From positions 1 through 64,000 of the forward strand of contig CADBDH010000021.1 in the NCBI GenBank assembly GCA_902793405.1: a stretch of 64,000 nucleotides of DNA, given 5' to 3'. The position numbers and the translations under genes are program-made. The notes below the pieces were generated by a model, which searched no databases, was not told the DNA's origin, and worked only from the letters and a program-made list of their open reading frames with translations. Below, piece by piece: positions 42,853 to 52,054 of this stretch; the first letter of the stretch is position 1; every line of letters begins with the position of its first letter. Source of the stretch: an uncultured Bacteroidales bacterium. GTDB lineage: Bacteria; Bacteroidota; Bacteroidia; Bacteroidales; Muribaculaceae.

Positions 42853-44694
42853 ATGAAATCATTGAAATCAATTATACTGTGCGGTCTGGGTGTTGCGATG
42901 CTGTCGCTCACCTCATGCAACGACTGGCTTGACGTGAATGTTGACCCGAATACCCCTTCGGCCGAGTCAACGACCTACGACCAGCGTCTGGCTCACATTG
43001 AGTTCTATACCAACAGTGGTTTGCAGTTCAGTGCCTGGCGTACCACCATGTCGATGGGTGACTGGACCCGCTACAACGGTGGCGGTAACTACTGGCATGT
43101 ATCCTATTGGTATCCTGTTGACGGTCAGGTAACGACTACCTATCAGTGGTGGTTCGTTGGCGCCTATGCCAATGTGCCTGACATGATCGCTAAGGCTGAG
43201 GCCGATGAGAACTGGCAGTATGCCGGTGCCGGCTATCTGATTAAGGCTTATGGCTTCATGGCCATGACCGACCTCTATGGTGAGATGCCTTATACTCAGG
43301 CAGCCGCCGAGCCCGCTACTCCCGAGTATGACACGGGTAAGACCATCTATCTGGGTTGCTTTGAGACCATCGACAAGGCTATCGAGATGCTTGAGAAGGG
43401 TCGCAGCCAGGATCCCAACCTGCCCACGCTGGCAGCCGGTGACTGGTGGAACAAGGGTGACCTGAACAAGTGGATCAAGCTCGCCTACATGTTGAAGGCC
43501 CGCTGGATCAACAAGCTGAACAAGAAGGGTGCCGGCAGCTACAAGGACGGTAAGTATGATGCTGACGAGATTCTGCGCTGCCTCGACAAGGCCATGCAGA
43601 GCAATGCCGACAACACCATCGTGAACCATACCGACGCCAACGGTCCCACCCACGACAACCTGGGTTGGGATGAGCCCGTTGACTACTCACCCCTGTTCTC
43701 GGTTTGCGGTATGAATGCCGGTTACATGGTGACCAAGATGCTCTATGACAACCTGACCAACTTTGCTGGTAACGGCGTTGAGGATCCCCGTGCCGACCAC
43801 ATCATCCCCTGGGCTTACAGCCCCAGCAAGGATGCCAACAGCCGCACCGACGTGAAGTGGGTGGGCAACTGGCGTCGTTCGCTTGGCGTTGACATGGCCA
43901 GTGAAATCAATAGCCAGGGCGGTCCCCTGCGCGCCATGTTCAACACGGGCACCAACAGCTGGTATATTGACACTAAGAATGATGCCCGTAAGGGTGATAC
44001 CGTCTATGTCGAGTGCACCAGCGACTGCAAGGGTTACTTCGCTAATCCCAGCATCCTGTACTGCCGCGCCGGTAGCGGCATGTTCCAGTCGGCTGAGTCG
44101 GGTACGTTCTACACCCGCGTGAGCTCGCCTACCTACATTGGCACCTATGCCGAGTGCTGCTTCATCAAGGCCGAGACCCTGTTCAAGAAGGGTGACAAGG
44201 CTGGCGCTTACGCTGCCTACAGGGCTGGTGTAAAGGCTAGCTGCGAGCTGATGAATGAGAAGCTGAGGGCATGGATTGCCGAAGATGCAAGCCTCGCCGA
44301 CTGCCCGTCGTTCACCCCGATGACCGATGAGGCCATCAATAACTTCCTGGACAATGGTATCGGCACTCAGGGCGAACTGAGCCTGGGTCACATCCTCATG
44401 CAGAAGCGTATCGCCCTCATGTTCTCCTATGAGATCTGGAACGATATGCGCCGCTATGACTTCGATCCCAACATCTTCTTCGGTTGGTCGATTCCCGCTT
44501 ACCACTACAAGGTGGCTTATCGCCGCTGGCGCCAGTGCTCGCACGAGTACAACTACAACAGCAAGAACCTGCAGGCCATCGGTGCACAGGTTCCCGGCGC
44601 CCGCATGACCGACAGCGAGGGCAACGAAGTGATGTGGAACCGTCAGGATGACGCTTGGACCATCCCCGTATGGTGGGACAGCAACCAAGAGTAA
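42853..44694 (+). CDS. SusD-like surface lipoprotein, locus B
   Basis: 613 residues. The lipoprotein signal MKSLKSIILCGLGVAMLSLT ends in SCND. DVNVDPNTPS and LAHIEFYTNSGLQFSAWRTT, then YQWWFVGAYANVPDMIAKAE and AYGFMAMTDLYGEMPYTQA, place it in the SusD-like_2 branch. This branch is seen with many RagA-like transporters of unknown ligand. The C-terminal region has HILMQKRIALMFSYEIWNDM. The signal peptide is close to those of SusD A and C, while the mature proteins differ, so signal regions seem to have been exchanged or kept by conversion. Confidence 0.9.
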   Translation: MKSLKSIILCGLGVAMLSLTSCNDWLDVNVDPNTPSAESTTYDQRLAHIEFYTNSGLQFSAWRTTMSMGDWTRYNGGGNYWHVSYWYPVDGQVTTTYQWWFVGAYANVPDMIAKAEADENWQYAGAGYLIKAYGFMAMTDLYGEMPYTQAAAEPATPEYDTGKTIYLGCFETIDKAIEMLEKGRSQDPNLPTLAAGDWWNKGDLNKWIKLAYMLKARWINKLNKKGAGSYKDGKYDADEILRCLDKAMQSNADNTIVNHTDANGPTHDNLGWDEPVDYSPLFSVCGMNAGYMVTKMLYDNLTNFAGNGVEDPRADHIIPWAYSPSKDANSRTDVKWVGNWRRSLGVDMASEINSQGGPLRAMFNTGTNSWYIDTKNDARKGDTVYVECTSDCKGYFANPSILYCRAGSGMFQSAESGTFYTRVSSPTYIGTYAECCFIKAETLFKKGDKAGAYAAYRAGVKASCELMNEKLRAWIAEDASLADCPSFTPMTDEAINNFLDNGIGTQGELSLGHILMQKRIALMFSYEIWNDMRRYDFDPNIFFGWSIPAYHYKVAYRRWRQCSHEYNYNSKNLQAIGAQVPGARMTDSEGNEVMWNRQDDAWTIPVWWDSNQE

Positions 44695-44720
44695 TCCCCC
44701 ACTCCATCCAACACTAACAA

Positions 44721-44760
44721 CAACCGCCGAGGCTACTCACAGCCCCGGCGGCTGTTTTTT
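44721..44760 (+). terminator. Terminator of locus B
   Basis: CCGCCGaGGCT and AGCCcCGGCGG form a GC-rich stem followed by GCTGTTTTTT. A nearly identical terminator ends locus C at 51878-51913. Confidence 0.85.
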
Positions 44761-44940
44761 CTACCAAACCACCACACACTTTATTCAAACAACACAAATA
44801 TCAAACAACGCACACATATATCAAACAACTTGAACAACAATAAACAACCAAAACAACCCTTTTTATGTTGATGATATTTATGTTGATGATGTTGTTCATT
44901 GTTGTTTGTGTTGTTTGATTCTGGTAAGGTTGTTTGATTT
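44761..44940. repeat. Low-complexity inverted repeat of TCAAACAAC units
   Basis: Several TCAAACAAC copies occur on the left (44785-44829). The block 44821-44848 pairs with 44891-44918 at about 24 of 28 positions (GTTGTTTGTG, GTTGTTTGA). A further GTTGTTTGA lies at 44929-44937. The strand asymmetry and the fold-back resemble the 21-bp inverted repeat at 19.3 kb. No ORF was seen from here to susC C. Confidence 0.6.
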
Positions 44941-45082
44941 TCATGAGGCTGTATAATGTTAATTTTGTGAAAAATTTGCGGTTAATCTATAATCTGACGG
45001 GGCGAAATTTGTGGCTTTTTCTTTATAAAAGGTGATTTTTGAGCAATTTTGCGCCAAAAATGCCATTTTTTCAGCAAAACGT

Positions 45083-45113
45083 TTGTTCAGTTTAAACTTT
45101 TTTTGCACTTTTG
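45083..45113 (+). promoter_or_regulatory. Promoter of susC C
   Basis: TTG (45083-45085), a 20-bp spacer and CACTTTTG (45106-45113); one mismatch in the -7 box at the same position as in loci A and B. The leader is about 135 bases. Confidence 0.6.
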
Positions 45114-45253
45114 CCCTTTGAAATCCGTTTTATCGGCAAGAAACAAGAATCGCCGTAGGATGGTTTTCACGAGAACTGATGTAAAATAGCTTGACTATCA
45201 ATCGATGAGATATTAACCAATTCATTAACAAATCAATTAAAAGCAAAGTGCGT

Positions 45254-48200
45254 ATGAAAAAACAATTAGCACTGCTCTGCACACTGGCGATAGCCTTTGG
45301 CGTCCCTGCTGGACTGGCCCCGAGTCAGTACAACACGGGATTCACAGCTGTTGCCCAGAGCAACCGAGTTTCGGGCGTCGTGAAGGACGCCAACGGAGAG
45401 CCGATGATTGGCGTTAATGTGAGGGTTAAGGGCACGAATACGGGAACGACCACCGACTTGGATGGCCGTTACTCGATTAAGGCCGACCCCAACCAGACGC
45501 TAGTCTTCTCCTTTGTGGGCTATGACGCCATCGAAGTTCCCGCGTCACAAGCCGCCAACGTACAGTTGACCGAAGGTGCCAACACCCTGCAGGATGTGGT
45601 GGTAACGGCCGAGTTCGGTATGAAACGTGTTGCCCGCACCGTGGGTTCCTCGGTGCAGAACGTGAAGGCCCAGGACATCATCGAGTCGGGCCGCACCGAC
45701 TTTATCTCGGCCCTGCAAGGTCGTGTGTCGGGTATGAGCGTCGTTAGTTCGGGTGGTGCCCCTGGTGCCTCGACGACGGTTGTGCTGCGCAGTGCCACGT
45801 CACTGAGCGGTAACAACCAGCCGTTGTATGTTATCGACGGTATCCCCATGAACAACACCTCGTTCAACCCCACCAGCGGCCTGGCCGTTGAGGATGGCGG
45901 TAGCGCCGGCCTGACGCCCCGTTCGACCGACTACTCGTCACGTGGTAACGACTTCAACCCCGAGGACATCGAGTCGATGACCGTGCTGAAGGGTGCTGCC
46001 GCAGCCGCTCTGTACGGTAGTGATGCATCTAACGGCGCCATCATCATCACCACCAAGAAGGGCCGCTCGGGCCGCGCTCGCGTGACCTACAGCAACCAGT
46101 TCACCTGGTCCAAGGCCTATGGCTGGCCCAAGATCCAGGACAAGTACATCAATGGTGCCTATGGTGCTGCCAACTTCTACTACACGAGCCGCTACGGTTC
46201 GCTATATGATGGCACGATGCCATTCTTTGACAACACGGCTGCCGTGCTGCAGACCGGTTTCATGCACCGTCACAACCTGTCGATGGAGGCCGGTAACGAC
46301 AAGATGTCGGTTCGCGCCAGTGCATCGTTCTTCGACCAGGATGGTGTCATCAAGACCACAGGCCTGACCCGTACCAACCTGTCGCTGGCTGGACGTGCCG
46401 AGTTGACCAAGTGGTTGTCGATGGAAGGAAGCATGCAGTATGTCAACGCCAAAAACGACAAGGCCCTGCGTGGTCTTTACGGTCCTGTGCGTTACAGCTA
46501 CCGCTGGCCCAGCGTGGATGACATGAGCATCTACCTGGCCGAGGATGGTGCCCACATGAAGTATCCCGCATACTATACCGACACCGACCTCTTGAACCCG
46601 CTGTTCGCCCTGAAGAAGAACCTGATGCATGACCAAACCGACCGCATCATCAGCGCCTTCTCGCTGAACTTCACCCCGATTGCCCACACCTACCTGCGCC
46701 TGCAGATGGGTTGGGACGTGAGCACCTCGACCTATGAGACGGGCACCCACCCCTACTATACGAGTGCCAACCAGAGTGTCGATGACAGCAACAACAGTGG
46801 TACTTACAACATCACCAAGTATAACACCAACGACCCGACGCTGAACGTACTGGCCGGCTACAACAACAGCTGGCTGGACAACAAGTTCTCGCTGGGTATC
46901 CAGGCCGGTTACCACCAGCTCGAGAACGGCGTGACCAGCCTGTCGTCCTATGGTTCTAACTTCAAGGTGATCGACTTCTACAGCATCAACAACTGTACCG
47001 AGAGCACCGTTACCAGCAAGAAGCGCTCGACCAAGCGCCGCGTGCAGGCTATCTCGGGTCAGTTGGAGCTGGGCTTCAACAACATGATCTTCTTGACGGG
47101 CCGCTTCCGTAACGACTGGTCGTCGACCCTGCCCAAGGATAACAACAGCTACTTCTATCCCGCCGGCGAGCTTTCAATCGTGCTGAGCGAGATGAAGTTC
47201 ATGAAGAACATCGGCTTCATCAACTACCTGAAACTGCGTGGCGCTATCGCCCAGGTAGGTAAGGATGCTCCCGTGCTCTCGATCGATCCCGAGCTCGAAC
47301 CCACCGGCCTGACCGGCGGCGGTTACAAGTATGGCTACACCGGTCCCAACCGCAGCCTCAAGCCCGAGATGACCACCTCCTACGAGGCTGGTGTTGAGGC
47401 ACGCTTCTGGAACGACCGCATCAACGCCGACTTCACCTGGTTCCGCACCCACTGCGCCGACCAGATCGTTACCGGCTTCCGCATGAGTTACGCTACCGGC
47501 TTCGTGCTCAACAACATGAACGTGGGTACGTTTAACACGTGGGGCTGGGAAGGCCACGCCGACGTTGACGTGGTTCGCGCCAACGATATCCGCTGGAATG
47601 TGGGCTTTAACATCTCCCACACCAACAGTAAGGTCGTTTACCTGCCCGAGAACCTGGTTGAGTTCTACAATGCCTATACCTGGAACTCAGGTAACATCCG
47701 CAATGGTGTGATGAAGGGACATCCCATCAGCACTGTTACCGGCCGTGCCTATGAGCGCAACTCCAAGGGTCAGATCCTGATCGACCCGACCACCGGTCTG
47801 CCCCGCACCAGTGCCGACTGGAGCATCCTGGGTAACCGCGAGCCCAAGCTGCGCTTCGGTCTCACCACCGCGCTGAGCGTGAAGAACTGGCGCCTGAGTG
47901 CCATGTTCCAGGGCCGCTACCATGCCGACGTTGTCAATGCTACCATGCGCGACATGTTGGGCACCGGTCTGAACTGGCTGTCAGTTGACATGCGTGAGAA
48001 GGGCTTCGTAGTATTTGACGGCGTACTCTACGACGGCAAGCAGGAGAGCGACAATCCCACCAAGAACACCATCGCCGTTAACCTGGGCGAGTATGGCTCT
48101 TACACCTACACCGGTGGTGATGAGGACTGGATCCAGCACAAGATCAACTACATCCGTTGCCAGGAATTGCGTCTGGCTTATGTATTCTCACGCAACTGGC

Positions 48201-48952
48201 TCACCAAGGTAACCAAGGGTACCGTACAGAATGCCAGCATCTATGCTTCGGCCAACGACTTGTTCACCATCACCAACTACACGGGTACCGACGTTGCCGG
48301 TAACACCCTGTCGGCAGCTGCCGGCGGTACCGGTGGTGAGGGTTACGACTGCTGGTCGCTGCCCACTCCGCGCAGCTACTCGGTAGGTCTGAGCGTGACC
48401 TTCGGCAGCAACGACGAGGCTCCCAAGCCCGCCTACGTGAACACGACGGCCCTGAACGACCAGATCAACGACCTGCGCGCTCAGCTCGCCAACGCCGAGA
48501 ACAGCTACAACAGCCGTCTGGCTCAGATGCAGAACGACCTCGACGCCGCTAACCGCGCCCTGGCCAACTGCCGCAACGACCTGAATGCTGCCAAGAACGC
48601 CGCTCCCAAGGTGGTTGACAACAGCAAGCAGTACATGAACGTGCTCGTTCACTTCCCCGTGAACAAGACCGGCATCACCGCCGATCAGCGCGCCAACGTT
48701 GAACGCGTCGCCGCTTACCTGAAGAGTCATCCCGAGGCTACCTGCGAAATCAAGGGTTACGCTTCGCCCGAGGGCAACCAGGAGAACAACATCAAGCTCG
48801 CTAACGGCCGTGCCGCCAGCGTGAAGGATATGCTCGTCAACAAGTATGGTATCGCTGCCAACCGCATCAATGCCAAGGGCCAGGGTATCAGCAACATGTT
48901 TGACGAATTGAGTTGGAACCGTGTTTCGATTTGCGAAATCGTCGTGAAGTGA
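45254..48952 (+). CDS. SusC-type TonB-linked transporter fused to coiled coil and OmpA-like domain, locus C
   Basis: 1232 residues from the ATG at 45254. Signal region MKKQLALLCTLAIAFGVPAG; carboxypeptidase-regulatory-like domain (SGVVKDANGEPMIGVNVRVK); plug with DVVVTAEFGMKRVARTVGSS and SMTVLKGAAAAALYGSDASN; the barrel ends at SYSVGLSVTFG. The tail has the coiled coil (LNDQINDLRAQLANAENSYN, LAQMQNDLDAANRALANCRN) and OmpA-like domain (YMNVLVHFPVNKTGITADQR, GYASPEGNQENNIKLANGRA, SWNRVSICEIVVK). Over the tail, long nucleotide stretches equal those of locus B, whereas the barrels are different proteins. That points to gene conversion or domain shuffling. SusD C and a small lipoprotein follow. 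Confidence 0.9.
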   Translation: MKKQLALLCTLAIAFGVPAGLAPSQYNTGFTAVAQSNRVSGVVKDANGEPMIGVNVRVKGTNTGTTTDLDGRYSIKADPNQTLVFSFVGYDAIEVPASQAANVQLTEGANTLQDVVVTAEFGMKRVARTVGSSVQNVKAQDIIESGRTDFISALQGRVSGMSVVSSGGAPGASTTVVLRSATSLSGNNQPLYVIDGIPMNNTSFNPTSGLAVEDGGSAGLTPRSTDYSSRGNDFNPEDIESMTVLKGAAAAALYGSDASNGAIIITTKKGRSGRARVTYSNQFTWSKAYGWPKIQDKYINGAYGAANFYYTSRYGSLYDGTMPFFDNTAAVLQTGFMHRHNLSMEAGNDKMSVRASASFFDQDGVIKTTGLTRTNLSLAGRAELTKWLSMEGSMQYVNAKNDKALRGLYGPVRYSYRWPSVDDMSIYLAEDGAHMKYPAYYTDTDLLNPLFALKKNLMHDQTDRIISAFSLNFTPIAHTYLRLQMGWDVSTSTYETGTHPYYTSANQSVDDSNNSGTYNITKYNTNDPTLNVLAGYNNSWLDNKFSLGIQAGYHQLENGVTSLSSYGSNFKVIDFYSINNCTESTVTSKKRSTKRRVQAISGQLELGFNNMIFLTGRFRNDWSSTLPKDNNSYFYPAGELSIVLSEMKFMKNIGFINYLKLRGAIAQVGKDAPVLSIDPELEPTGLTGGGYKYGYTGPNRSLKPEMTTSYEAGVEARFWNDRINADFTWFRTHCADQIVTGFRMSYATGFVLNNMNVGTFNTWGWEGHADVDVVRANDIRWNVGFNISHTNSKVVYLPENLVEFYNAYTWNSGNIRNGVMKGHPISTVTGRAYERNSKGQILIDPTTGLPRTSADWSILGNREPKLRFGLTTALSVKNWRLSAMFQGRYHADVVNATMRDMLGTGLNWLSVDMREKGFVVFDGVLYDGKQESDNPTKNTIAVNLGEYGSYTYTGGDEDWIQHKINYIRCQELRLAYVFSRNWLTKVTKGTVQNASIYASANDLFTITNYTGTDVAGNTLSAAAGGTGGEGYDCWSLPTPRSYSVGLSVTFGSNDEAPKPAYVNTTALNDQINDLRAQLANAENSYNSRLAQMQNDLDAANRALANCRNDLNAAKNAAPKVVDNSKQYMNVLVHFPVNKTGITADQRANVERVAAYLKSHPEATCEIKGYASPEGNQENNIKLANGRAASVKDMLVNKYGIAANRINAKGQGISNMFDELSWNRVSICEIVVK

Positions 48953-49048
48953 TATTAACAAGTTTAAAGTTTAGAGTTTAGAGTTTAAAGTGACTTAAGT
49001 TACTAAAAACTAAGGACTAAGAACTAAAAACTAAAAACTAAAATAGAT
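48953..49048. repeat. Heptamer-repeat stem-loop at the susC-susD junction of locus C
   Basis: AGTTTAA, AGTTTAG, AGTTTAG, AGTTTAA on the left and CTAAAAA, CTAAGGA, CTAAGAA, CTAAAAA, CTAAAAA on the right give complementary arms with a 7-base period. The sequence is not the same as in loci A and B, but the design is. Confidence 0.65.
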
Positions 49049-50935
49049 ATGAAACTTTTCAAATCAATTATATTGTGTGCGCTGGCTTGCGTGACGTTGG
49101 GACTGACATCCTGCGACGACTACCTGGATGTGAACAAGAACACCGACGCCCCTGACTATGTAGAGGGCTACCTCTACCTGGCAGGTATCCAGCAGGCTTA
49201 TCAGGGCATCTACTGGGACTTGCGTGCCATCGCTCCGCTCACCCAGATGATGGGTACCTCGAGTTACACCAATTTTGCCAACCACTACTACACCAAGGCC
49301 AGCGATGCCGGTGGTGAAGCATGGCGCATGGTTTACTGGAACCAGGGCATGAACCTGGAGAACATGATCAACCAGAGTGTTCAGGCCGAGAATTGGACGC
49401 TTGCCGGTATCGGCATGGCCATGAAGGCTTTCTCATGGGACCTGCTGACCAAGGTCAACGGTGAGGCTCCCATGAAACAGGCCTATGAGGCAGGACGTCT
49501 CGACCATCAGTACGACTACCAGTATGACATCTATCCCCAGGTGCGCGAGTGGGCCTACAAGGCTATCGAGTACCTGCAGAAGGAGGACAACTCGTCCTAT
49601 GGCAACCGCATCAAGAACAACGACTTCATTTATGGCGGTGACAAGGACAAGTGGGTTAAGTTCTGCTATGCAGTGATTGCCCGCAACCTGGCCTCGCTGA
49701 CCAACAAGAAGGACTTCAGGGAGAAATACTACAATGAGTTCCTCGAGGCTGTCAGCAAAGCTTTTGCCAGCAATGACGACAACGCTACCCTGAAGATTGC
49801 CGGTGGTGGCGCCGATGCTGCCGAGAGCGGCTACAACAACTTCTGGGGTCCCTATCGTGGCAACTTGAGCTACAGCTACTTCCAGCACGACTATGCCGTG
49901 CAGCTGTTCACGGGTACCATCCGCAAGTATGATGAGAACGGTAACTATATCCAGACCGAGGATACCATCGAGATCAACCGTCAGCACTATCCCTACCAGC
50001 TGCTCGACAAGCAGATCACCAGCGATACCCTGCCCGATGCCGGTCACTTCGACCCGCGCCGCCTCGTGAAGCTGGCCACGACCGACAGCAGCAAGTATGC
50101 CACCATCGCCGACCGCGAGGTGCTGCGCAGCCTCTACTATGTGGGCTCGGGCTTCACTGGCGCTTCAGGCCCCATCGGCACTGCTCCCTCGTTCTGGGGC
50201 CGCAATGCCGTGTCCAACACCGTCTATGACGGTTCCGGCCACTGGATCTATCGCGACGACTGTCCCTACATCATGACCACCTATGCCGAGCTGCTGTTCG
50301 ACCTGGCCGAGGTTCAGTTCAAGTATGGCAGCAAGAGCGATGCATTTGAGACCTGGAAGAAGGCCATGCAGGCCGATATGGACTTCACTGCCAGCTACAT
50401 CGTAGCCGGTACCTATGATGGTACTTACCGTCAGGGTGACCGTGTGACCAAGGCCACCTTCAACACCCTGGCACAGGAATACCTGAATGGTCCCTACGTG
50501 GGTGGTCTGTCACAGAGTGACTTCTCGCTGTCACACATCATGATGCAGAAGTATCTGGCCCTCTATCCCTGGGGTGCTATCGAAGCTTGGGTTGACCTGC
50601 GCAAGTACTTCTATGACATCCAGTACACAGGCGACTATCCCAAGTATGGCAACGGTTGGGACAGAACAACTCTCGACCAGAAGCTGGATACCGATCCCAA
50701 CAAGGTTTACAAGGGATTCTGGCTGCAGCCTGCACAGGTACAGGGTCGCAAGAGCGCCTTCAATACCGACAACAACGGCTCGCCCTGCTTCCGCCTGCGC
50801 CCGCGCTACAACTCCGAGTACATGTGGAACAAGGGCAACCTTGATGCCCTGTTGCCCATCGGTGGCCAAGAGCTTGATTACCAGTGCTCAATCATGTGGT
50901 TCTGCTATCCCGGTGATATGCCTACGTCAAGATAA
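49049..50935 (+). CDS. SusD-like surface lipoprotein, locus C
   Basis: 628 residues. Lipoprotein signal MKLFKSIILCALACVTLGLT ending in SCDD. DYLDVNKNTDAPDYVEGYLY and the N-terminal helices (GGEAWRMVYWNQGMNLENMI, FSWDLLTKVNGEAPMKQAYE) fit the SusD-like_2 branch, as for locus B. HIMMQKYLALYPWGAIEAWV near the C-terminus is the usual late helix. The next gene follows after 30 bp, so a three-gene transcript susC-susD-lipoprotein is likely. Confidence 0.9.
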   Translation: MKLFKSIILCALACVTLGLTSCDDYLDVNKNTDAPDYVEGYLYLAGIQQAYQGIYWDLRAIAPLTQMMGTSSYTNFANHYYTKASDAGGEAWRMVYWNQGMNLENMINQSVQAENWTLAGIGMAMKAFSWDLLTKVNGEAPMKQAYEAGRLDHQYDYQYDIYPQVREWAYKAIEYLQKEDNSSYGNRIKNNDFIYGGDKDKWVKFCYAVIARNLASLTNKKDFREKYYNEFLEAVSKAFASNDDNATLKIAGGGADAAESGYNNFWGPYRGNLSYSYFQHDYAVQLFTGTIRKYDENGNYIQTEDTIEINRQHYPYQLLDKQITSDTLPDAGHFDPRRLVKLATTDSSKYATIADREVLRSLYYVGSGFTGASGPIGTAPSFWGRNAVSNTVYDGSGHWIYRDDCPYIMTTYAELLFDLAEVQFKYGSKSDAFETWKKAMQADMDFTASYIVAGTYDGTYRQGDRVTKATFNTLAQEYLNGPYVGGLSQSDFSLSHIMMQKYLALYPWGAIEAWVDLRKYFYDIQYTGDYPKYGNGWDRTTLDQKLDTDPNKVYKGFWLQPAQVQGRKSAFNTDNNGSPCFRLRPRYNSEYMWNKGNLDALLPIGGQELDYQCSIMWFCYPGDMPTSR

Positions 50936-50965
50936 TTTATTAATGATATTAAAATCCGATAGATT

Positions 50966-51838
50966 ATGAAATATTTCAAATATATAGCATTATTGCTGCT
51001 GGTGGCTGTGATGATGGGCTCCTGTGACAAGAAAGACGTCGCCTATATGGCCGAGCCCGTTGACGAGTCGTCAAAGGCATATATCCAGGTAGGCTACTAT
51101 GAGCCTGTCACCGCCGGTGCAGCCAATTACATGTACTTTATCGACATCAACGGTGTCGAGTACGGCAACGACGGTGCCACCTTCCTGGCCACCTTCAACA
51201 CGGTTCCTTCGGGCGGTACCAACCGCTACTATGCTGTAGATGCCGGCAATGTCAACCTCAAGCTGCACAAGCGTGTGAGCGATGGAAACGGAGGTTACAC
51301 CTATCCTGTAGTCTATGACCAGAACGTGACCGTACAGGCCGGCAAGCGCTATTGCCTGTATGTGCATGACCTGAACAAGGCTCCCATCCCCATCGAGATG
51401 ACTCCCGCTCCCGAGTTCGGCAAGGCACTTGATACCGACTCGCTGTGCCGCGTTCATTTCGTCAACCTGCTCTATGAGGCCGACGGCACGCCCTACACCG
51501 GCAAGGTGCAGTATGGTGTTCAGAACCTGGACACCAAGGAGTATGAGCCTGTGGGAAAGCCGATTGGATTCGGTGAGAGCACCGATTGGTTCACTGTAAA
51601 GATCCGCAAGACCGTCTACAACAGTAGCGGTTCACAGCGCCGTGAGGTATGCCTCTTTGCCGTGGATAACGACGGCAAGGTAACCGGTATGCTCCCCTAC
51701 ACCAAGTCTAACGGTACGATGGGTGAATTCACCGACTACTGGACCTGGTACATCGGCCGCGCTTATCGTCAGATCGCTGCCGGCAACTGCGGTAGCAAGA
51801 GCATCCGTTGCACCCTCTATCAGTTCGTGATCGAGTAA
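50966..51838 (+). CDS. Small lipoprotein, third component of locus C
   Basis: 290 residues. The lipobox is MMGSCDKK. The rest is beta-rich with two similar halves (SSKAYIQVGYYEPVTAGAAN and CRVHFVNLLYEADGTPYTGK), somewhat like DUF4397-type double Ig-like proteins. It has no enzyme motif. By position (after susC and susD, before a strong terminator) it may be an extra surface binding protein of locus C, comparable in place to SusE. Loci A and B have no such gene. I do not recognise the family firmly. Confidence 0.6.
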   Translation: MKYFKYIALLLLVAVMMGSCDKKDVAYMAEPVDESSKAYIQVGYYEPVTAGAANYMYFIDINGVEYGNDGATFLATFNTVPSGGTNRYYAVDAGNVNLKLHKRVSDGNGGYTYPVVYDQNVTVQAGKRYCLYVHDLNKAPIPIEMTPAPEFGKALDTDSLCRVHFVNLLYEADGTPYTGKVQYGVQNLDTKEYEPVGKPIGFGESTDWFTVKIRKTVYNSSGSQRREVCLFAVDNDGKVTGMLPYTKSNGTMGEFTDYWTWYIGRAYRQIAAGNCGSKSIRCTLYQFVIE

Positions 51839-51872
51839 GGCAGCAGGGGACTCATCCCCTACCCTACAATAA

Positions 51873-51914
51873 AAACGTCCGCCGAGGCCTTCACAGCCCC
51901 GGCGGCGTTTTTTA
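51873..51914 (+). terminator. Terminator of locus C
   Basis: AAACGtCCGCCGaGGC and GCCcCGGCGGCGTTT pair and end in a T-run. The sequence closely matches the locus B terminator. Confidence 0.85.
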
Positions 51915-51937
51915 TCGAATCTGCAACCACAAGACCT

Positions 51938-52010
51938 GTAGAGACGCAAAATCTTGCGTCGCGGTACATCAGTCTATGTAACAACAAGAGGCGCAAAATT
52001 TTGCGCCTCT
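51938..52010. repeat. Pair of GCGCAAAATTTTGCGC-type palindromes
   Basis: A 24-bp perfect palindrome at 51987-52010 (AGAGGCGCAAAA and its complement) is preceded at 51938-51968 by a degenerate relative, GAGACGCAAAATCTTGCGTC. Similar palindromes are dispersed repeats in many genomes. The second probably also terminates the minus-strand glycosyltransferase gene. Confidence 0.6.
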
Positions 52011-52054
52011 ACATATTTAATCTCATGGGACTTAAATCTCTGTTATTCTTCGGG

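Noticed and set aside
32797-51838. Loci A to C considered as polysaccharide utilisation loci
   Set aside because: No glycosidase, lyase, sulfatase or matching regulator is encoded in the whole 19 kb, so a glycan substrate is not supported.
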